A DNA stretch of 64,000 nucleotides from Kocuria rosea subsp. polaris (GCA_023896275.1 MLDA01000002.1:144792-208791); one strand, 5' to 3'; shown: positions 1 to 8,573, counted from the first letter of the stretch. The notes: generated by a model not told the origin, from the letters alone. Numbers and translations are program-made.

Positions 1-662
1 CCGATGCGCTGGGCCGGGGCCGGCAGCAGCGCGTCGAGGCGCTCGAGCGAGACCGCGAGGTGGGCGCCGCGCTTCGTCCCGGCGACGGCGTGCACCTCGT
101 CGAGGATCACGGTGTCGACGCCGGCGAGGGACTCCCGGGCGCGGCTCGTCAGCATGAGGAACAGCGATTCGGGGGTCGTGATGAGGATGTCCGGCGGGTT
201 CGTCTGGAGCTTTCGCCGCTCGTTGGCCGGGGTGTCGCCGGAGCGGACGCCGACCCGGATCTCGGGCGCGGATGCGCCGAGGCGGGCCGCGGTCTGCGTG
301 ATCCCGATGAGTGGGCTGCGCAGGTTGCGCTCGACGTCGACGCCGAGCGCCTTGAGCGGGGAGATGTAGAGGACGCGGGTCGAACGCTTCCGCTCGGCCT
401 TCGCCGGCAACTCGGGCAGCGGTTGCGCGTCGGCGTCCGCGCCGGCTCCGCCGCGGACGAGGGAGTCGAGGGCCCAGAGGAACGCGGACAGCGTCTTTCC
501 GGAGCCGGTGGGCGCGACGACCAGGGCGTTCTCACCTCGGGAGACCGCGTCCCAGGCGCCGGCCTGGGCGGCGGTCGGCGCAGCGAAGGCGCCCGCGAAC
601 CATTCTCTGGTCGCGGGTGTGAAGCGGTCCAGGACCGCCGTCTGCGCTACTGAATCCGATAT
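1..662 (-). CDS. lhr: Lhr-type DEVH-box helicase, N-terminal part (runs off left edge)
   Basis: First ~220 codons of a large superfamily 2 helicase of the Lhr family; the rest lies outside the window. In order one sees FTPATREWF, the Walker A motif APTGSGKT, a YISPLKAL block (motif Ia), ITTPESLF, and the DEVHAV Walker B box that defines this family. Lhr proteins are ATP-dependent 3'-5' DNA/RNA translocases linked to DNA repair. The start is odd: between an in-frame TGA at 723-725 and the conserved region there is no ATG, GTG or TTG. A GGAGG sits 7 nt before an ATA codon at 660-662, which I take as a provisional start; a sequencing error or a CTG start further in are alternatives. It overlaps the end of the upstream small lipoprotein gene. 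Confidence 0.85.
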   Translation of the reverse strand, partial: MSDSVAQTAVLDRFTPATREWFAGAFAAPTAAQAGAWDAVSRGENALVVAPTGSGKTLSAFLWALDSLVRGGAGADADAQPLPELPAKAERKRSTRVLYISPLKALGVDVERNLRSPLIGITQTAARLGASAPEIRVGVRSGDTPANERRKLQTNPPDILITTPESLFLMLTSRARESLAGVDTVILDEVHAVAGTKRGAHLAVSLERLDALLPAPAQRI

Positions 663-814
663 GGCCCGACCTCCAGCAACTCTTCGTCCGCCGACGCGCT
701 GGGATCCGTCTCCGACCGTCCTTCAGGAGGGGAGGGTCTGGTGCTCGCGCACGACGCAAGGAGGAGCGCCGCGGCGGCCGCGGCGGCGAGAGCGACCAGC
801 TGGCGAATCTTCAC
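647..814 (-). CDS. small predicted lipoprotein, 55 aa
   Basis: Short reading frame with a GTG start preceded by GGAGG (CTGGAGGAAAACC then GTG). The product begins with basic residues (VKIRQL), has an Ala/Leu-rich hydrophobic stretch, then a lipobox LASC around residues 21-24, followed by a hydrophilic, Ser/Glu/Asp-rich tail of about 30 residues ending GPYRIQ. This is the layout of a type II signal peptide, so the mature product would be a roughly 32-residue acylated peptide on the outer face of the membrane. It lies just upstream of, and overlaps, the lhr helicase gene. I recognise no family. The signal features and ribosome binding site support a real gene; no functional claim can be made. 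Confidence 0.6.
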   Translation of the reverse strand: MKIRQLVALAAAAAAALLLASCASTRPSPPEGRSETDPSASADEELLEVGPYRIQ

Positions 815-853
815 GGTTTTCCTCCAGACGTCCTACTCACAACCTACCCGAAG

Positions 854-1312
854 TCACGTGTGGTGGTACGGGCGGCCCCCGGAAATCTCCTGCGCGCGGT
901 AGAGCTGCTCGGCCAGGATGAGCCGGACCAGCTGGTGCGGGAAGACCAGTTTGGAGAGGCTCCAGACGAAGTCGGCCCGCTGGTGTACGGAGTCCGCAAC
1001 ACCGTACGCGCCGCCGATGATGACGGTGATCGGCTTCGACGAGTCGAACTGCCGTTGCAGCCTGGCGGCCAGGTCCGGCGAGTCGATGTTCCGTCCTCGC
1101 TCGTCGAGCAGCACGACGTGGTCCTGGGCGCCGATCTTGGCGAGCAGCCGCTCGCTCTCCTCGGAACGGGCGGCGTCCGCCTCGCGCGACGAGTGCGGCA
1201 GCAACTGCCACGTGACGTCGTACGGCTTCTTCATGCGCTTGGCGTAGCGATCAATCCCCTCGCTCACCCACGACTCGTGCTTCTTACCGATGGCCAGAAC
1301 CCGAATTCCCAT
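854..1312 (-). CDS. rlmH: 23S rRNA pseudouridine-1915 N3-methyltransferase RlmH
   Basis: 152-residue SPOUT-class methyltransferase, close to the usual ~155 residues. RlmH methylates N3 of pseudouridine 1915 in helix 69 of 23S rRNA on assembled 70S ribosomes, using S-adenosylmethionine. The SAM-binding trefoil-knot signatures are present: LLDERGRNIDS, the glycine-rich IIGGAYGV, and the C-terminal LSKLVFPHQLVRLILAEQLYRA followed by a PYHH end. The start MGIRVLAIGKKH matches the family N terminus. It is transcribed leftwards after the BCCT transporter gene, which ends 55 nt upstream, so the two may share a transcript. Nothing unusual is seen. Confidence 0.95.
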   Translation of the reverse strand: MGIRVLAIGKKHESWVSEGIDRYAKRMKKPYDVTWQLLPHSSREADAARSEESERLLAKIGAQDHVVLLDERGRNIDSPDLAARLQRQFDSSKPITVIIGGAYGVADSVHQRADFVWSLSKLVFPHQLVRLILAEQLYRAQEISGGRPYHHT

Positions 1313-1367
1313 GTCCCTATCCTCTCAAGGGTCAGCCTGCCAGCCGGCCCCCGCGTTTTGGCCGCCG

Positions 1368-3302
1368 TCAGCGAGCGGGCTGCTGGTCGCCGTCGTGGTC
1401 CGCATCGACGGGCGAGCGGGGACTCTGTTCGGCGGCCGGGGCGACCGCACGGATGGCTCCCGTCTCCGGGGTCCAGCCGTCGGCGTATTCGCCGGACTCG
1501 TAGTCGTAGTCGACGGGATTGCCGTCTTCGTCGTAGCGCTGGTACCACTCGGTGACCTCGTCGGCGCTCGAATCGAACGCGGCGCCGGCGCCCTCACCTT
1601 CCGCGGCCTTTTCGACGGAGAGGGCGAAGTCGTCCCCGTGTTCGTCGATGCCGGAGCGCACCGCGTTCTCGAGCGCGGTCTGCGCGTATTCGGTGCGGAT
1701 GACCGCCGGATCCGTCTGCAGGTCCTTGAAGAACGCGGCGATCATCATCAGGAGGATGACCGCGAAGGGCAGCGCCGAGACGATGATGAGGTTCTGCAGG
1801 CCGGAGAGGGCCTCGTTGCCGCCGATCAGCAGCATGACGACGGCGATGCCCATCATCGCCAGTCCCCAGAAGATGGTGACCTTCTTGTCCGGGTCGGGAT
1901 TGCCGCGCTGCGAGAGCGTGCCCATCACCAACGAGGCGGAGTCGGCGGAGGTGATGAAGAAGACCGCCAGGCAGAACATCGCGATGAACGGGGTGATCGA
2001 GCCCAGCGGCAGGGCATGCAGCACCTCGAACAGCAGGTCCTGCGGCGACGTGTCCGCCGTGATCGAGTCGTTGCCGTTGGCACGCATCCACAGTGTTGTG
2101 CCGCCGAATGTGCCGAAGGCCAGGACACACACCATGAAGGGTACGGCCAGGGTCGCGAAGATGTACTGCTTGAGCGTGCGGCCGCGCGAGATCCGGGCGA
2201 GGAAGATGCCGACGAACGGCGCCCAGGAGGCCCACCAGGCCCAGTAGAAGACGGTCCACGCCTCGGAGAACGCCGCCGCTTCCTCGCCCCACGATGCGCT
2301 GCGCGTCATCATCTCGAAGAAGTCGCCGAAGTACTCGAACGTCGCCGAGGGCAGGAAGTTCAGCAGGAACAGGGTCGGTCCGGCCACGAAGATGAAGACG
2401 GCGAGGCCGAAGGCCGCGGTCATATTGATGTTGGAGAGCCAGCGGATGCCGCGGCCGACACCGGAGACGGCGGAGAGAATGAACCCGATCGTCAGCACCA
2501 TGATGATCACGATCAGGGCGGAGTTGCCGATGTCTCCGAGGCCGGAGACGATCTCGACGCCGCGGCCGATCTGCAGGGTGCCGATGCCGAGCGATGCCGC
2601 GGTCCCGAACAGCGTCGCCACGATGGCCAGCATGTCGATGGCCTTGCCCTGCCACCCGTTGACGCGGTCCCTGCCGAAGATCGGCGTGAAGATCGAGCTC
2701 ATCAACGGCACGCGGCCGCGGCGGTAGGCGCCGTAGGCGACGGCGGCGCCCACGAGCGAATAGAGGGCCCAGGCGTGGAACCCCCAGTGGTACAGCGTCT
2801 GGGCCATGGCCTTGTGCATGGCTTCGATCGTTTCCGGGTCCGCGGCGCCGGGCGCCGGATTCATGTAGTAGTAGAGGGGCTCGTAGGGCCCGAAGAAGAA
2901 GATGCCGATCCCGACGCCTGCGGAGAACATCATCGTGATCCACGAGAACGTCTTGAACTCCGGTTTCTCACCGTCGCGCCCGAGGGGGATTCGACCGTAC
3001 TTGCTCAGCCCCAGGTAGATGAGGAAGGCGAGGACGATCGCGACCAGGATGTTGAAGAGCCATCCGGTGTTGGCGACGACCCACGTCAGCGCGACGCCGG
3101 AGACCGCGGTCAGCGACTCCGTGCTGGTGACGCCCCAGATGATGAACCCGACGATCAGGACCGCCGCGATGCCGAAGACGAGGCGGTCGGTGCCGTAGCG
3201 GACCCGCTGTTCGTCGACGGAGATGCCGGGGACGAGTCCGGGGTGGGTGTCGTGCGGATAGTCGGTGTCGACGGGCGTGCTGGTGGGCCGTGGCGCGTCC
3301 AC
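1368..3302 (-). CDS. BCCT-family betaine/carnitine/choline-type transporter
   Basis: 644-residue secondary transporter of the betaine-carnitine-choline family, which imports quaternary ammonium compounds with Na+ or H+, commonly for osmoprotection. Visible are about 12 membrane segments, the glycine-rich substrate motif SAGVGIGIFFFG in TM5, and the family's Trp-rich signature FYWAWWASWAPFVG in TM8. A hydrophilic N tail (~50 residues) and a long acidic C tail (~120 residues, rich in Asp/Glu/Tyr) flank the core; in BCCT proteins such tails often sense osmotic state. I chose the GTG start at 3302 because GAGGAGG lies 4 nt upstream; longer in-frame extensions lack a site. Substrate cannot be fixed from sequence. 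The 190-nt gap upstream contains GATGATGTGCATCACC, a possible regulator site. Confidence 0.93.
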   Translation of the reverse strand: MDAPRPTSTPVDTDYPHDTHPGLVPGISVDEQRVRYGTDRLVFGIAAVLIVGFIIWGVTSTESLTAVSGVALTWVVANTGWLFNILVAIVLAFLIYLGLSKYGRIPLGRDGEKPEFKTFSWITMMFSAGVGIGIFFFGPYEPLYYYMNPAPGAADPETIEAMHKAMAQTLYHWGFHAWALYSLVGAAVAYGAYRRGRVPLMSSIFTPIFGRDRVNGWQGKAIDMLAIVATLFGTAASLGIGTLQIGRGVEIVSGLGDIGNSALIVIIMVLTIGFILSAVSGVGRGIRWLSNINMTAAFGLAVFIFVAGPTLFLLNFLPSATFEYFGDFFEMMTRSASWGEEAAAFSEAWTVFYWAWWASWAPFVGIFLARISRGRTLKQYIFATLAVPFMVCVLAFGTFGGTTLWMRANGNDSITADTSPQDLLFEVLHALPLGSITPFIAMFCLAVFFITSADSASLVMGTLSQRGNPDPDKKVTIFWGLAMMGIAVVMLLIGGNEALSGLQNLIIVSALPFAVILLMMIAAFFKDLQTDPAVIRTEYAQTALENAVRSGIDEHGDDFALSVEKAAEGEGAGAAFDSSADEVTEWYQRYDEDGNPVDYDYESGEYADGWTPETGAIRAVAPAAEQSPRSPVDADHDGDQQPAR

Positions 3303-3492
3303 GGTTCCTCCTCGGTAGGCGAACAGGTCCATCCGGGAGGCGGTATTCATGCAGTGGTCCGGAGCTTTTTCGGCCCTGGTTTCAGTCGAGGCGCGCGGAC
3401 GCGCCCGCGACAACCCCGCCGGACAAAACCAAAAACCTACGGATGATGTGCATCACCTGTCAATCTGAAGCGGCAGGAGGGCGACGGGTACG

Positions 3493-4497
3493 TCAGCGTT
3501 CGGACGGCGCCGCCGTCGTGCTCCTGACGACGAGCTCGGGTGAGACCCAGGTGTGCGAATGCCGATGCGTCGGATGGTCGAGTTCTCCCGCGAGCCACCG
3601 CACGATCTCGCGGCCTTGTTCAGCGGGACGCTGACGCAGAGTGGTCAGGCCGAAGGGGGTGGCCAGAAGCTGGTCGTCGGTCCCCACAATAGACACGTCG
3701 GCTGGAACATCAAGACCGGTGTCGCGCGCTGCGAGGATGAGGCCGAGCGCGATGTCATCCGTCGCGGCGTAGAGCGCACGTGGACGATGCGGGGAAGCGA
3801 AAAGTTCACGGCCGGCGGCGTAGGCCGATGTGAAGTCGGGGTCGAGGCGCAGCTCTTGGGGGCGAGCGAGGCCGGCTCCGGCCAAAGCGGCGGCATAGCC
3901 ACGGTGGCGTGCATCCTCGGCCGCGTAGAGCGAAAGGTCGGTTGCGCGACGGCCCCCGACGAAATGTATCTCTTGATGCCCGAGCGCGATGAGGTGTTCC
4001 GTCGCGATCCGGCCCGCAGCGACATCGTCCAGACACCACGTTCGAATGCCGTCGGTCGCTTCCCCGACTCCTGCCACGGGCAGTTGCATCTCGCGAAGCT
4101 GTTTAATCTCGTCAGGAGTCAGCGCGAAGTTTCCTGAGACCACCGCATCCACGTGTTTGCGCCGCTGGAAGTGATCGAACGCCCTGCGGCGCCGGGTACC
4201 CACGTCGCCCAAATTGTAGAGGACGACGTCGAAGTCGAGTTCGAGGGCGGCTTCAGCGACACCGTCGAGCAGGGTACCCGTGAACCACGTGTTGCAGGCC
4301 GGGACAATGGCGGCGATCATTCCGGATTTTCCGGTGGCCAGACTGACTGCCGCCGGGGACGCCACATAGTCGAGTTCCCGGGCGACTGCCAGCACGCGTT
4401 CGCGAGTTCCGCTGGCCACCAGACGCCCGGAGAGCGCGCGCGACGCTGTCGACTTGGAAACGCCCGCGGCGCGAGCGACGTCGGCTAGGGTCGCCAT
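3493..4497 (-). CDS. LacI-family transcriptional regulator
   Basis: 334-residue LacI/GalR-type regulator. Residues 1-24 form the helix-turn-helix (TLADVARAAGVSKSTASRAL), followed by the hinge (YVASPAAVSLATGKSG) and a periplasmic-binding-protein-like effector domain to the end. The ATG at 4497 is preferred over an upstream in-frame ATG because GAGGAGG lies 9 nt before it and the protein then begins exactly at MATLADVA. It is divergent from the alpha-glucoside-type ABC operon beginning at 4700, with a LacI-style palindrome at 4629-4640 between them, so it probably represses that operon and itself until the sugar or a derivative binds. The downstream BCCT gene is in the same direction but has its own 190-nt upstream region. 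Confidence 0.95.
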   Translation of the reverse strand: MATLADVARAAGVSKSTASRALSGRLVASGTRERVLAVARELDYVASPAAVSLATGKSGMIAAIVPACNTWFTGTLLDGVAEAALELDFDVVLYNLGDVGTRRRRAFDHFQRRKHVDAVVSGNFALTPDEIKQLREMQLPVAGVGEATDGIRTWCLDDVAAGRIATEHLIALGHQEIHFVGGRRATDLSLYAAEDARHRGYAAALAGAGLARPQELRLDPDFTSAYAAGRELFASPHRPRALYAATDDIALGLILAARDTGLDVPADVSIVGTDDQLLATPFGLTTLRQRPAEQGREIVRWLAGELDHPTHRHSHTWVSPELVVRSTTAAPSER

Positions 4498-4628
4498 GGG
4501 CGCGGTCCTCCTCGGAGCAGCGGTTGTCGAGGGTGAGTCTATCCCCGGCGGCACAGGGCATGGACGTTTGGTCTCAGTTCGACAACGGGACTTGGAAGCA
4601 AGTGTGATGTGCGTTACGGTTCACGGAT

Positions 4629-4640
4629 GGAACCGGTTGC
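4629..4640. promoter_or_regulatory. candidate LacI-type operator
   Basis: GGAACCGGTTGC is a near-perfect palindrome (11 of 12 positions) with the central CG typical of LacI-family operators. It sits in the 202-nt divergent gap between the LacI regulator gene and the ABC binding-protein gene, about 60 nt upstream of the latter's GTG start, a good position for repression. The assignment is inferred from symmetry and position only. Confidence 0.5.
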
Positions 4641-4699
4641 GGTCGCGTGGACCGGGGTCATCATCAGCACTTTCAGGAGACGAAAAAGGGGAACACGTC

Positions 4700-6040
4700 G
4701 TGGGACATTCGCAGCGTCGCTTCACCACCGGACTGGGCATCGTGGGCGTCAGCGTCCTCGCCTTGACCGGGTGCGTGGGGGACATGGAAGGGCAGGGCGG
4801 CGACGAAGCCGACTGCAGCGTCTATGAGCAGTACGGCACCTTCGAAGGTGCCGAAGTAAGTGTCTTCGGATCTATCCTCGATCTCGAGGCGGACCTGCTG
4901 AACGAGTCGTGGGCCGACTTCGAAGAGTGCACCGGGATCAGCATCGCCTACGAGGGCACCAGCGAATTCGAAGAGCAGGTCAACGTTCGCGCACAGGGCG
5001 GCAACGCTCCGGACCTGGCGTTCTTCCCGCAGCCCGGCCTGCTTTCCACCCTGGTGGAACAAGGACACATCATCCCCGCTGCCGAGTCGGTTGAAGCCAA
5101 CGCCGACGAGTTCTGGAGCGAGGACTGGAAAACCTACGGCACGGTTGACGGCGAGTTCTACGCCGCCCCGCTCATGGCGAACATCAAGGGCTACGTCTGG
5201 TATTCGCCGTCGTTCTTCACGGAGAACGGTTATGAGGCGCCCACCACGCTGGATGAAATGGACGAGCTGACCGCCCAGATCGCGGACGACGGTACGACGC
5301 CGTGGTGCGTTGGCTTCGGTTCCGGATCAGCCACGGGATGGCCCGGCACTGACTGGCTAGAGGACTACGTCCTGCGCCTGCACGGCCCTGAAGTCTACGA
5401 TCAGTGGGTCAACCACGAGATCCCGTTCAACGACCCGCAGATTGTGGAAGCAATGGATCGCGTGGGGGACATCATCAAGAATCCCGACTACGTCAACGGC
5501 GGATTCGGTGACATCAGCACCATCACCAGCACCGATTTCGGCGACGCCGGGTTGCCGATTCTGGACGGCGAGTGCGCGCTTCACCACCAGGCCTCCTTCT
5601 ACGCGGGCTTCTGGCCCGAGGGAACCACCATCGCCGAAGACGGAGACGTCTACGCGTTCTTGACGCCGCAGGAATCTGCGGACGGGGAGCTGGCCGTGAC
5701 GGGCGGCGGCGAATTCGTGGGTGCGTTCCGCGAGTCGGAGGAGATCACCGCCGTGCAGACGTTCTTGGCGACGGACACCTGGGCCAATAATCGCGTCAGC
5801 CTCGGTGGCGTTGTCAGCGCCAACAACGGTGTTGACCCCGCCAACGCTGAAGAATCCGGACAGCTGCTCGTCGACGCGATCGCGCTGCTGCAGAACCCGG
5901 ACACGACCTTCAGGTTCGACGGGTCGGACCTGATGCCCGGTGCCGTGGGCGCCAACAGCTTCTGGAGCGCCCTGGTCGACTGGGTCTCCGGCGACGATAC
6001 GGAAACTGTCCTGAAACGCGTCGAGGACAACTGGAACTAA
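4700..6040 (+). CDS. ABC sugar importer, solute-binding lipoprotein (alpha-glucoside AglE type)
   Basis: 446-residue extracellular solute-binding protein, family 1 fold, resembling AglE/ThuE-type binding proteins for alpha-glucosides such as trehalose, maltose or sucrose. The GTG start gives basic VGHSQRRF, a hydrophobic run, and the lipobox ALTGC at about residues 20-24, so the mature protein is membrane-anchored. Hallmarks include the EECTGISIAYEGTSEFEEQV block, a Gly-Asn-Ala-Pro-Asp-Leu segment (ligand-lobe strand), and a Trp-rich C half. AGGAG lies about 20 nt upstream, with a G-rich AAGGGGA nearer. It is the first gene of a three-gene operon with two permeases. The hairpin immediately downstream probably sets a higher dose of this protein than of the permeases. 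The exact sugar is not determinable here. Confidence 0.92.
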   Translation: MGHSQRRFTTGLGIVGVSVLALTGCVGDMEGQGGDEADCSVYEQYGTFEGAEVSVFGSILDLEADLLNESWADFEECTGISIAYEGTSEFEEQVNVRAQGGNAPDLAFFPQPGLLSTLVEQGHIIPAAESVEANADEFWSEDWKTYGTVDGEFYAAPLMANIKGYVWYSPSFFTENGYEAPTTLDEMDELTAQIADDGTTPWCVGFGSGSATGWPGTDWLEDYVLRLHGPEVYDQWVNHEIPFNDPQIVEAMDRVGDIIKNPDYVNGGFGDISTITSTDFGDAGLPILDGECALHHQASFYAGFWPEGTTIAEDGDVYAFLTPQESADGELAVTGGGEFVGAFRESEEITAVQTFLATDTWANNRVSLGGVVSANNGVDPANAEESGQLLVDAIALLQNPDTTFRFDGSDLMPGAVGANSFWSALVDWVSGDDTETVLKRVEDNWN

Positions 6041-6052
6041 CCCGCGGCGTGT

Positions 6053-6083
6053 GGCGGGTGGGGCTGGCAAAGCCCCACCCGCC
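6053..6083 (+). terminator. intra-operon hairpin after binding-protein gene
   Basis: A 13-bp G/C-rich inverted repeat (GGCGGGTGGGGCT with AAGCCCCACCCGCC) lies 12 nt after the binding-protein stop codon and is followed by a short T-rich stretch (TCGTCTTTC). In ABC importer operons such hairpins commonly stabilise or attenuate the transcript so the binding protein outnumbers the membrane subunits. It may act as a partial terminator. Confidence 0.7.
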
Positions 6084-6137
6084 TCGTCTTTCACGCCCTG
6101 CCGGTCACCGGTCGGGGCGATGGACTCTGGAGACAAC

Positions 6138-7109
6138 ATGACATCACTCGACCTGCTGGGAAAGTTCCTGCAGTTCGCCACCGGACTTTTGGTTTTTGCC
6201 ATTGTGGTGGCTCTCATCCTGTTCCTACTCGATCGCGGCGCCAAAGCGGAGAAAACGACACTCCAGTTGGGCTTGTTCCTCGGCCCGGCGCTGGCGCTCT
6301 TGGGGATTGGCCTGATCTACCCGGCCATTCGCACCAGCTTCTTGGCTTTCACGGACCGTGCTGGCGAATTTAATGGGTGGGACAACTTCGTCTGGATGTT
6401 CACGCAAGATCAGGCGTTGATCACCTTGCTGAACACCTTCGTCTGGATCGTCTTGGTCCCGATCATCTCCACGACGATCGGTTTGATCTATGCCGTGTTG
6501 ATCGATAAATCGCGTGGTGAGAAGTACTTCAAGATGCTGGTCTTCATGCCCATGGCGATTTCATTCGTCGGTGCCGGCATCATCTGGCGATTCATGTACG
6601 CATACCGCTCGGCAAACTACGAGCAGTACGGTCTGGTCAACCAGATCATCGTCAGTCTGGGCGGGGAGCCGCAGCAGATTCTGCAGTCGTGGCCGGGCAA
6701 CACGCTCGCGTTGATCGTGGTGATGATCTGGATCCAGACGGGTTTCGCGATGACCGTCCTGTCAGCGGCGATCAAAGGTGTCCCCGCTGAACAACTGGAG
6801 GCGGCTGAGCTCGACGGCGCGTCGGCGTACCAACGGTTCCTCCAAGTCACCGTCCCGGGGATTCGGTCCTCGTTGGTGGTTGTCGTGACCACGATCATGA
6901 TCGCCACGCTGAAGATCTTCGACGTCGTCCGAACCATGACGGCCGGAAATTTCAACACCTCGGTGGTCGCCAACGAGATGTACACGCAGGCGTTCCGCGC
7001 CGGCGAGCCGGGGCGCGGCGCCGCGCTGGCTCTGATCCTGTTCGTGATGGTCACGCCGATCGTCATCTACAACGTCCGCGTCCTGATGAAGCAGAGGCAG
7101 ATCCGATGA
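6138..7109 (+). CDS. ABC sugar permease (AglF/MalF type)
   Basis: 323-residue inner-membrane subunit of a carbohydrate ABC importer. The start ATG at 6138 has GGAG 5 nt upstream. An extra N-terminal membrane segment precedes the usual six, as in AglF-type subunits. The EAA loop that contacts the ATPase is visible as EQLEAAELDGASAYQRF, followed by VTVPGIRSSL. The gene overlaps the next permease gene by 4 nt (ATGA), indicating translational coupling. With the binding protein it forms a heterodimeric pore whose ATPase is not encoded here; a shared MsmK-like subunit elsewhere in the genome would be needed. Confidence 0.93.
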   Translation: MTSLDLLGKFLQFATGLLVFAIVVALILFLLDRGAKAEKTTLQLGLFLGPALALLGIGLIYPAIRTSFLAFTDRAGEFNGWDNFVWMFTQDQALITLLNTFVWIVLVPIISTTIGLIYAVLIDKSRGEKYFKMLVFMPMAISFVGAGIIWRFMYAYRSANYEQYGLVNQIIVSLGGEPQQILQSWPGNTLALIVVMIWIQTGFAMTVLSAAIKGVPAEQLEAAELDGASAYQRFLQVTVPGIRSSLVVVVTTIMIATLKIFDVVRTMTAGNFNTSVVANEMYTQAFRAGEPGRGAALALILFVMVTPIVIYNVRVLMKQRQIR

Positions 7110-8071
7110 GCCAGCAGACAGCAGTCCCCCCTTCCGGCCCTGAACGCATCGCCCGGCTGGCGGCAAAGACCACCCGCGTCAAGACGAAGCTGTCGACCCG
7201 GATTGCAACGGCGGCGGCGTTGGTCATCGCGACCTTGTGGACCATTCCCACCTTTGGGCTCTTCGTCTCGTCATTCCGGGAACGCGAACTGATCGAATCC
7301 AGCGGCTGGTGGACGTTGTTCCAGAACCCGGGTTTCACGTTCGGCAACTATCAGGAAGTCCTGCTGTCCGGATCGTCGTCGGCACCCCAGCTAGGTGAGT
7401 ACTTCGTCAACTCGCTCTTCATTGCGATCCCGGCGACTTTGTTCCCGCTGGTGCTCGCGGCGATGGCGGCCTACGCGTTCGCCTGGATCAAATTCAAAGG
7501 ATCATCAGCGCTCTTCGTGATGGTCTTCGCCTTGCAAATCGTCCCACTGCAGCTGGCGCTGATCCCGCTTCTCCAACTCACGGTCTCCTTTTTGCACCCC
7601 TTGATGGGCGCCATCGGAGATGCGGTGCCGATCATCCCGGATCAGCAGTACCTGCCGGTGTGGATCGCGCATACGATTTTCGCGTTGCCGTTGGCCATCT
7701 TCCTGCTGCACAACTTCATCGCAGAAATCCCCGGCGAGGTGATTGAGGCGGCTCGCGTTGATGGGGCGGGCCACGCGCAGATTTTCATGAAGATCGTGCT
7801 GCCTCTGGCTCTGCCAGCGCTGGCATCGATTGCGATTTTCCAGTTCCTCTGGGTCTGGAACGATCTGCTGGTGGCTCTGGTGTTCTCCTCGGGAACCGCA
7901 GACACCGCACCCCTGACGCAGCGCCTGGCGGAACTCGCCGGATCGCGCGGCCAGAATTGGGCACGCCTGACCGCTGGCGCTTTCGTGTCGCTGGTGGTGC
8001 CGCTGATTGTCTTCTTCAGCCTGCAGCGTTACTTTGTCCGCGGATTGCTGGCGGGCTCCGCGAAGGGGTGA
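7106..8071 (+). CDS. ABC sugar permease (AglG/MalG type)
   Basis: 321-residue second membrane subunit of the sugar importer. It has six predicted membrane segments after a ~35-residue basic N tail, and a clear EAA loop: GEVIEAARVDGAGHAQIFMKIVLPL (residues about 212-236). The C terminus YFVRGLLAGSAKG is characteristic of MalG-type subunits. It overlaps the first permease by 4 nt and ends the operon. Only 10 nt separate its stop from the stop of the convergent luxS gene, so no obvious terminator stands between them. Confidence 0.93.
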   Translation: MSQQTAVPPSGPERIARLAAKTTRVKTKLSTRIATAAALVIATLWTIPTFGLFVSSFRERELIESSGWWTLFQNPGFTFGNYQEVLLSGSSSAPQLGEYFVNSLFIAIPATLFPLVLAAMAAYAFAWIKFKGSSALFVMVFALQIVPLQLALIPLLQLTVSFLHPLMGAIGDAVPIIPDQQYLPVWIAHTIFALPLAIFLLHNFIAEIPGEVIEAARVDGAGHAQIFMKIVLPLALPALASIAIFQFLWVWNDLLVALVFSSGTADTAPLTQRLAELAGSRGQNWARLTAGAFVSLVVPLIVFFSLQRYFVRGLLAGSAKG

Positions 8072-8081
8072 GCCGGGGGAC

Positions 8082-8573
8082 CTAGGCGAGGACGCTGCGG
8101 TCGAAGGCGTCCAGGCTGATGCCCTGATCCAGGACGACCTTGGCCCACTCTCTGGCCGAGTGCAGGCTATGGTCGCGGTAGTTGCCGCAGCTGACGGCCT
8201 CCGTCCCGGGCACGTCTTCCCAGGTGATCCGCTCGGCGAGGTCCTCTAGGGAAGACTTGACCGCAGCGGCGATGGTCTCCGGCGTCGGCTCGCCCCAGGC
8301 GATGAGGTGGAAGCCGGTGCGGCAGCCGAAGGGGGAGAAGTCGATGAGGCCGTCGAGGCGCGTGCGCAGGAGGGCCGCCATCGTGTGCTCGATCGTGTGC
8401 AGCCCGGCGGTCGGGATCTCGCCCTCGTTGGGCTGGACCAGACGGACATCGTAGTTGGAGATGGCATCGCCGTGGGGGCCGTGTTCGACCCCGATGCGGC
8501 GCACGTAAGGCGCCTTCACCTTGGTGTGGTCCAGTGAGAAGCTCTCGACTTCGGCAAGTTCGACGTCATTCAT
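8082..8573 (-). CDS. luxS: S-ribosylhomocysteine lyase LuxS
   Basis: 163-residue metalloenzyme that cleaves S-ribosylhomocysteine to homocysteine and 4,5-dihydroxy-2,3-pentanedione, the AI-2 precursor. The metal ligands are present as HTIEH (residues about 59-63) and the Cys in SCGNYRDHS; the catalytic Cys is in FGCRTGF. Length is standard. It is transcribed divergently from a nucleosidase gene 71 nt away that makes its substrate from S-adenosylhomocysteine, so the pair forms a complete SAH-recycling route. Whether AI-2 is used as a signal cannot be told from this window. Confidence 0.97.
   Translation of the reverse strand: MNDVELAEVESFSLDHTKVKAPYVRRIGVEHGPHGDAISNYDVRLVQPNEGEIPTAGLHTIEHTMAALLRTRLDGLIDFSPFGCRTGFHLIAWGEPTPETIAAAVKSSLEDLAERITWEDVPGTEAVSCGNYRDHSLHSAREWAKVVLDQGISLDAFDRSVLA

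Noticed and set aside
1290..3446. 718-codon plus-strand frame opposite the BCCT transporter
   Set aside because: It is low-complexity and rich in Arg/Asp/Glu/Gly/Gln, lacks domains, and lies fully opposite a clear transporter gene; it arises from high-GC antisense coding.
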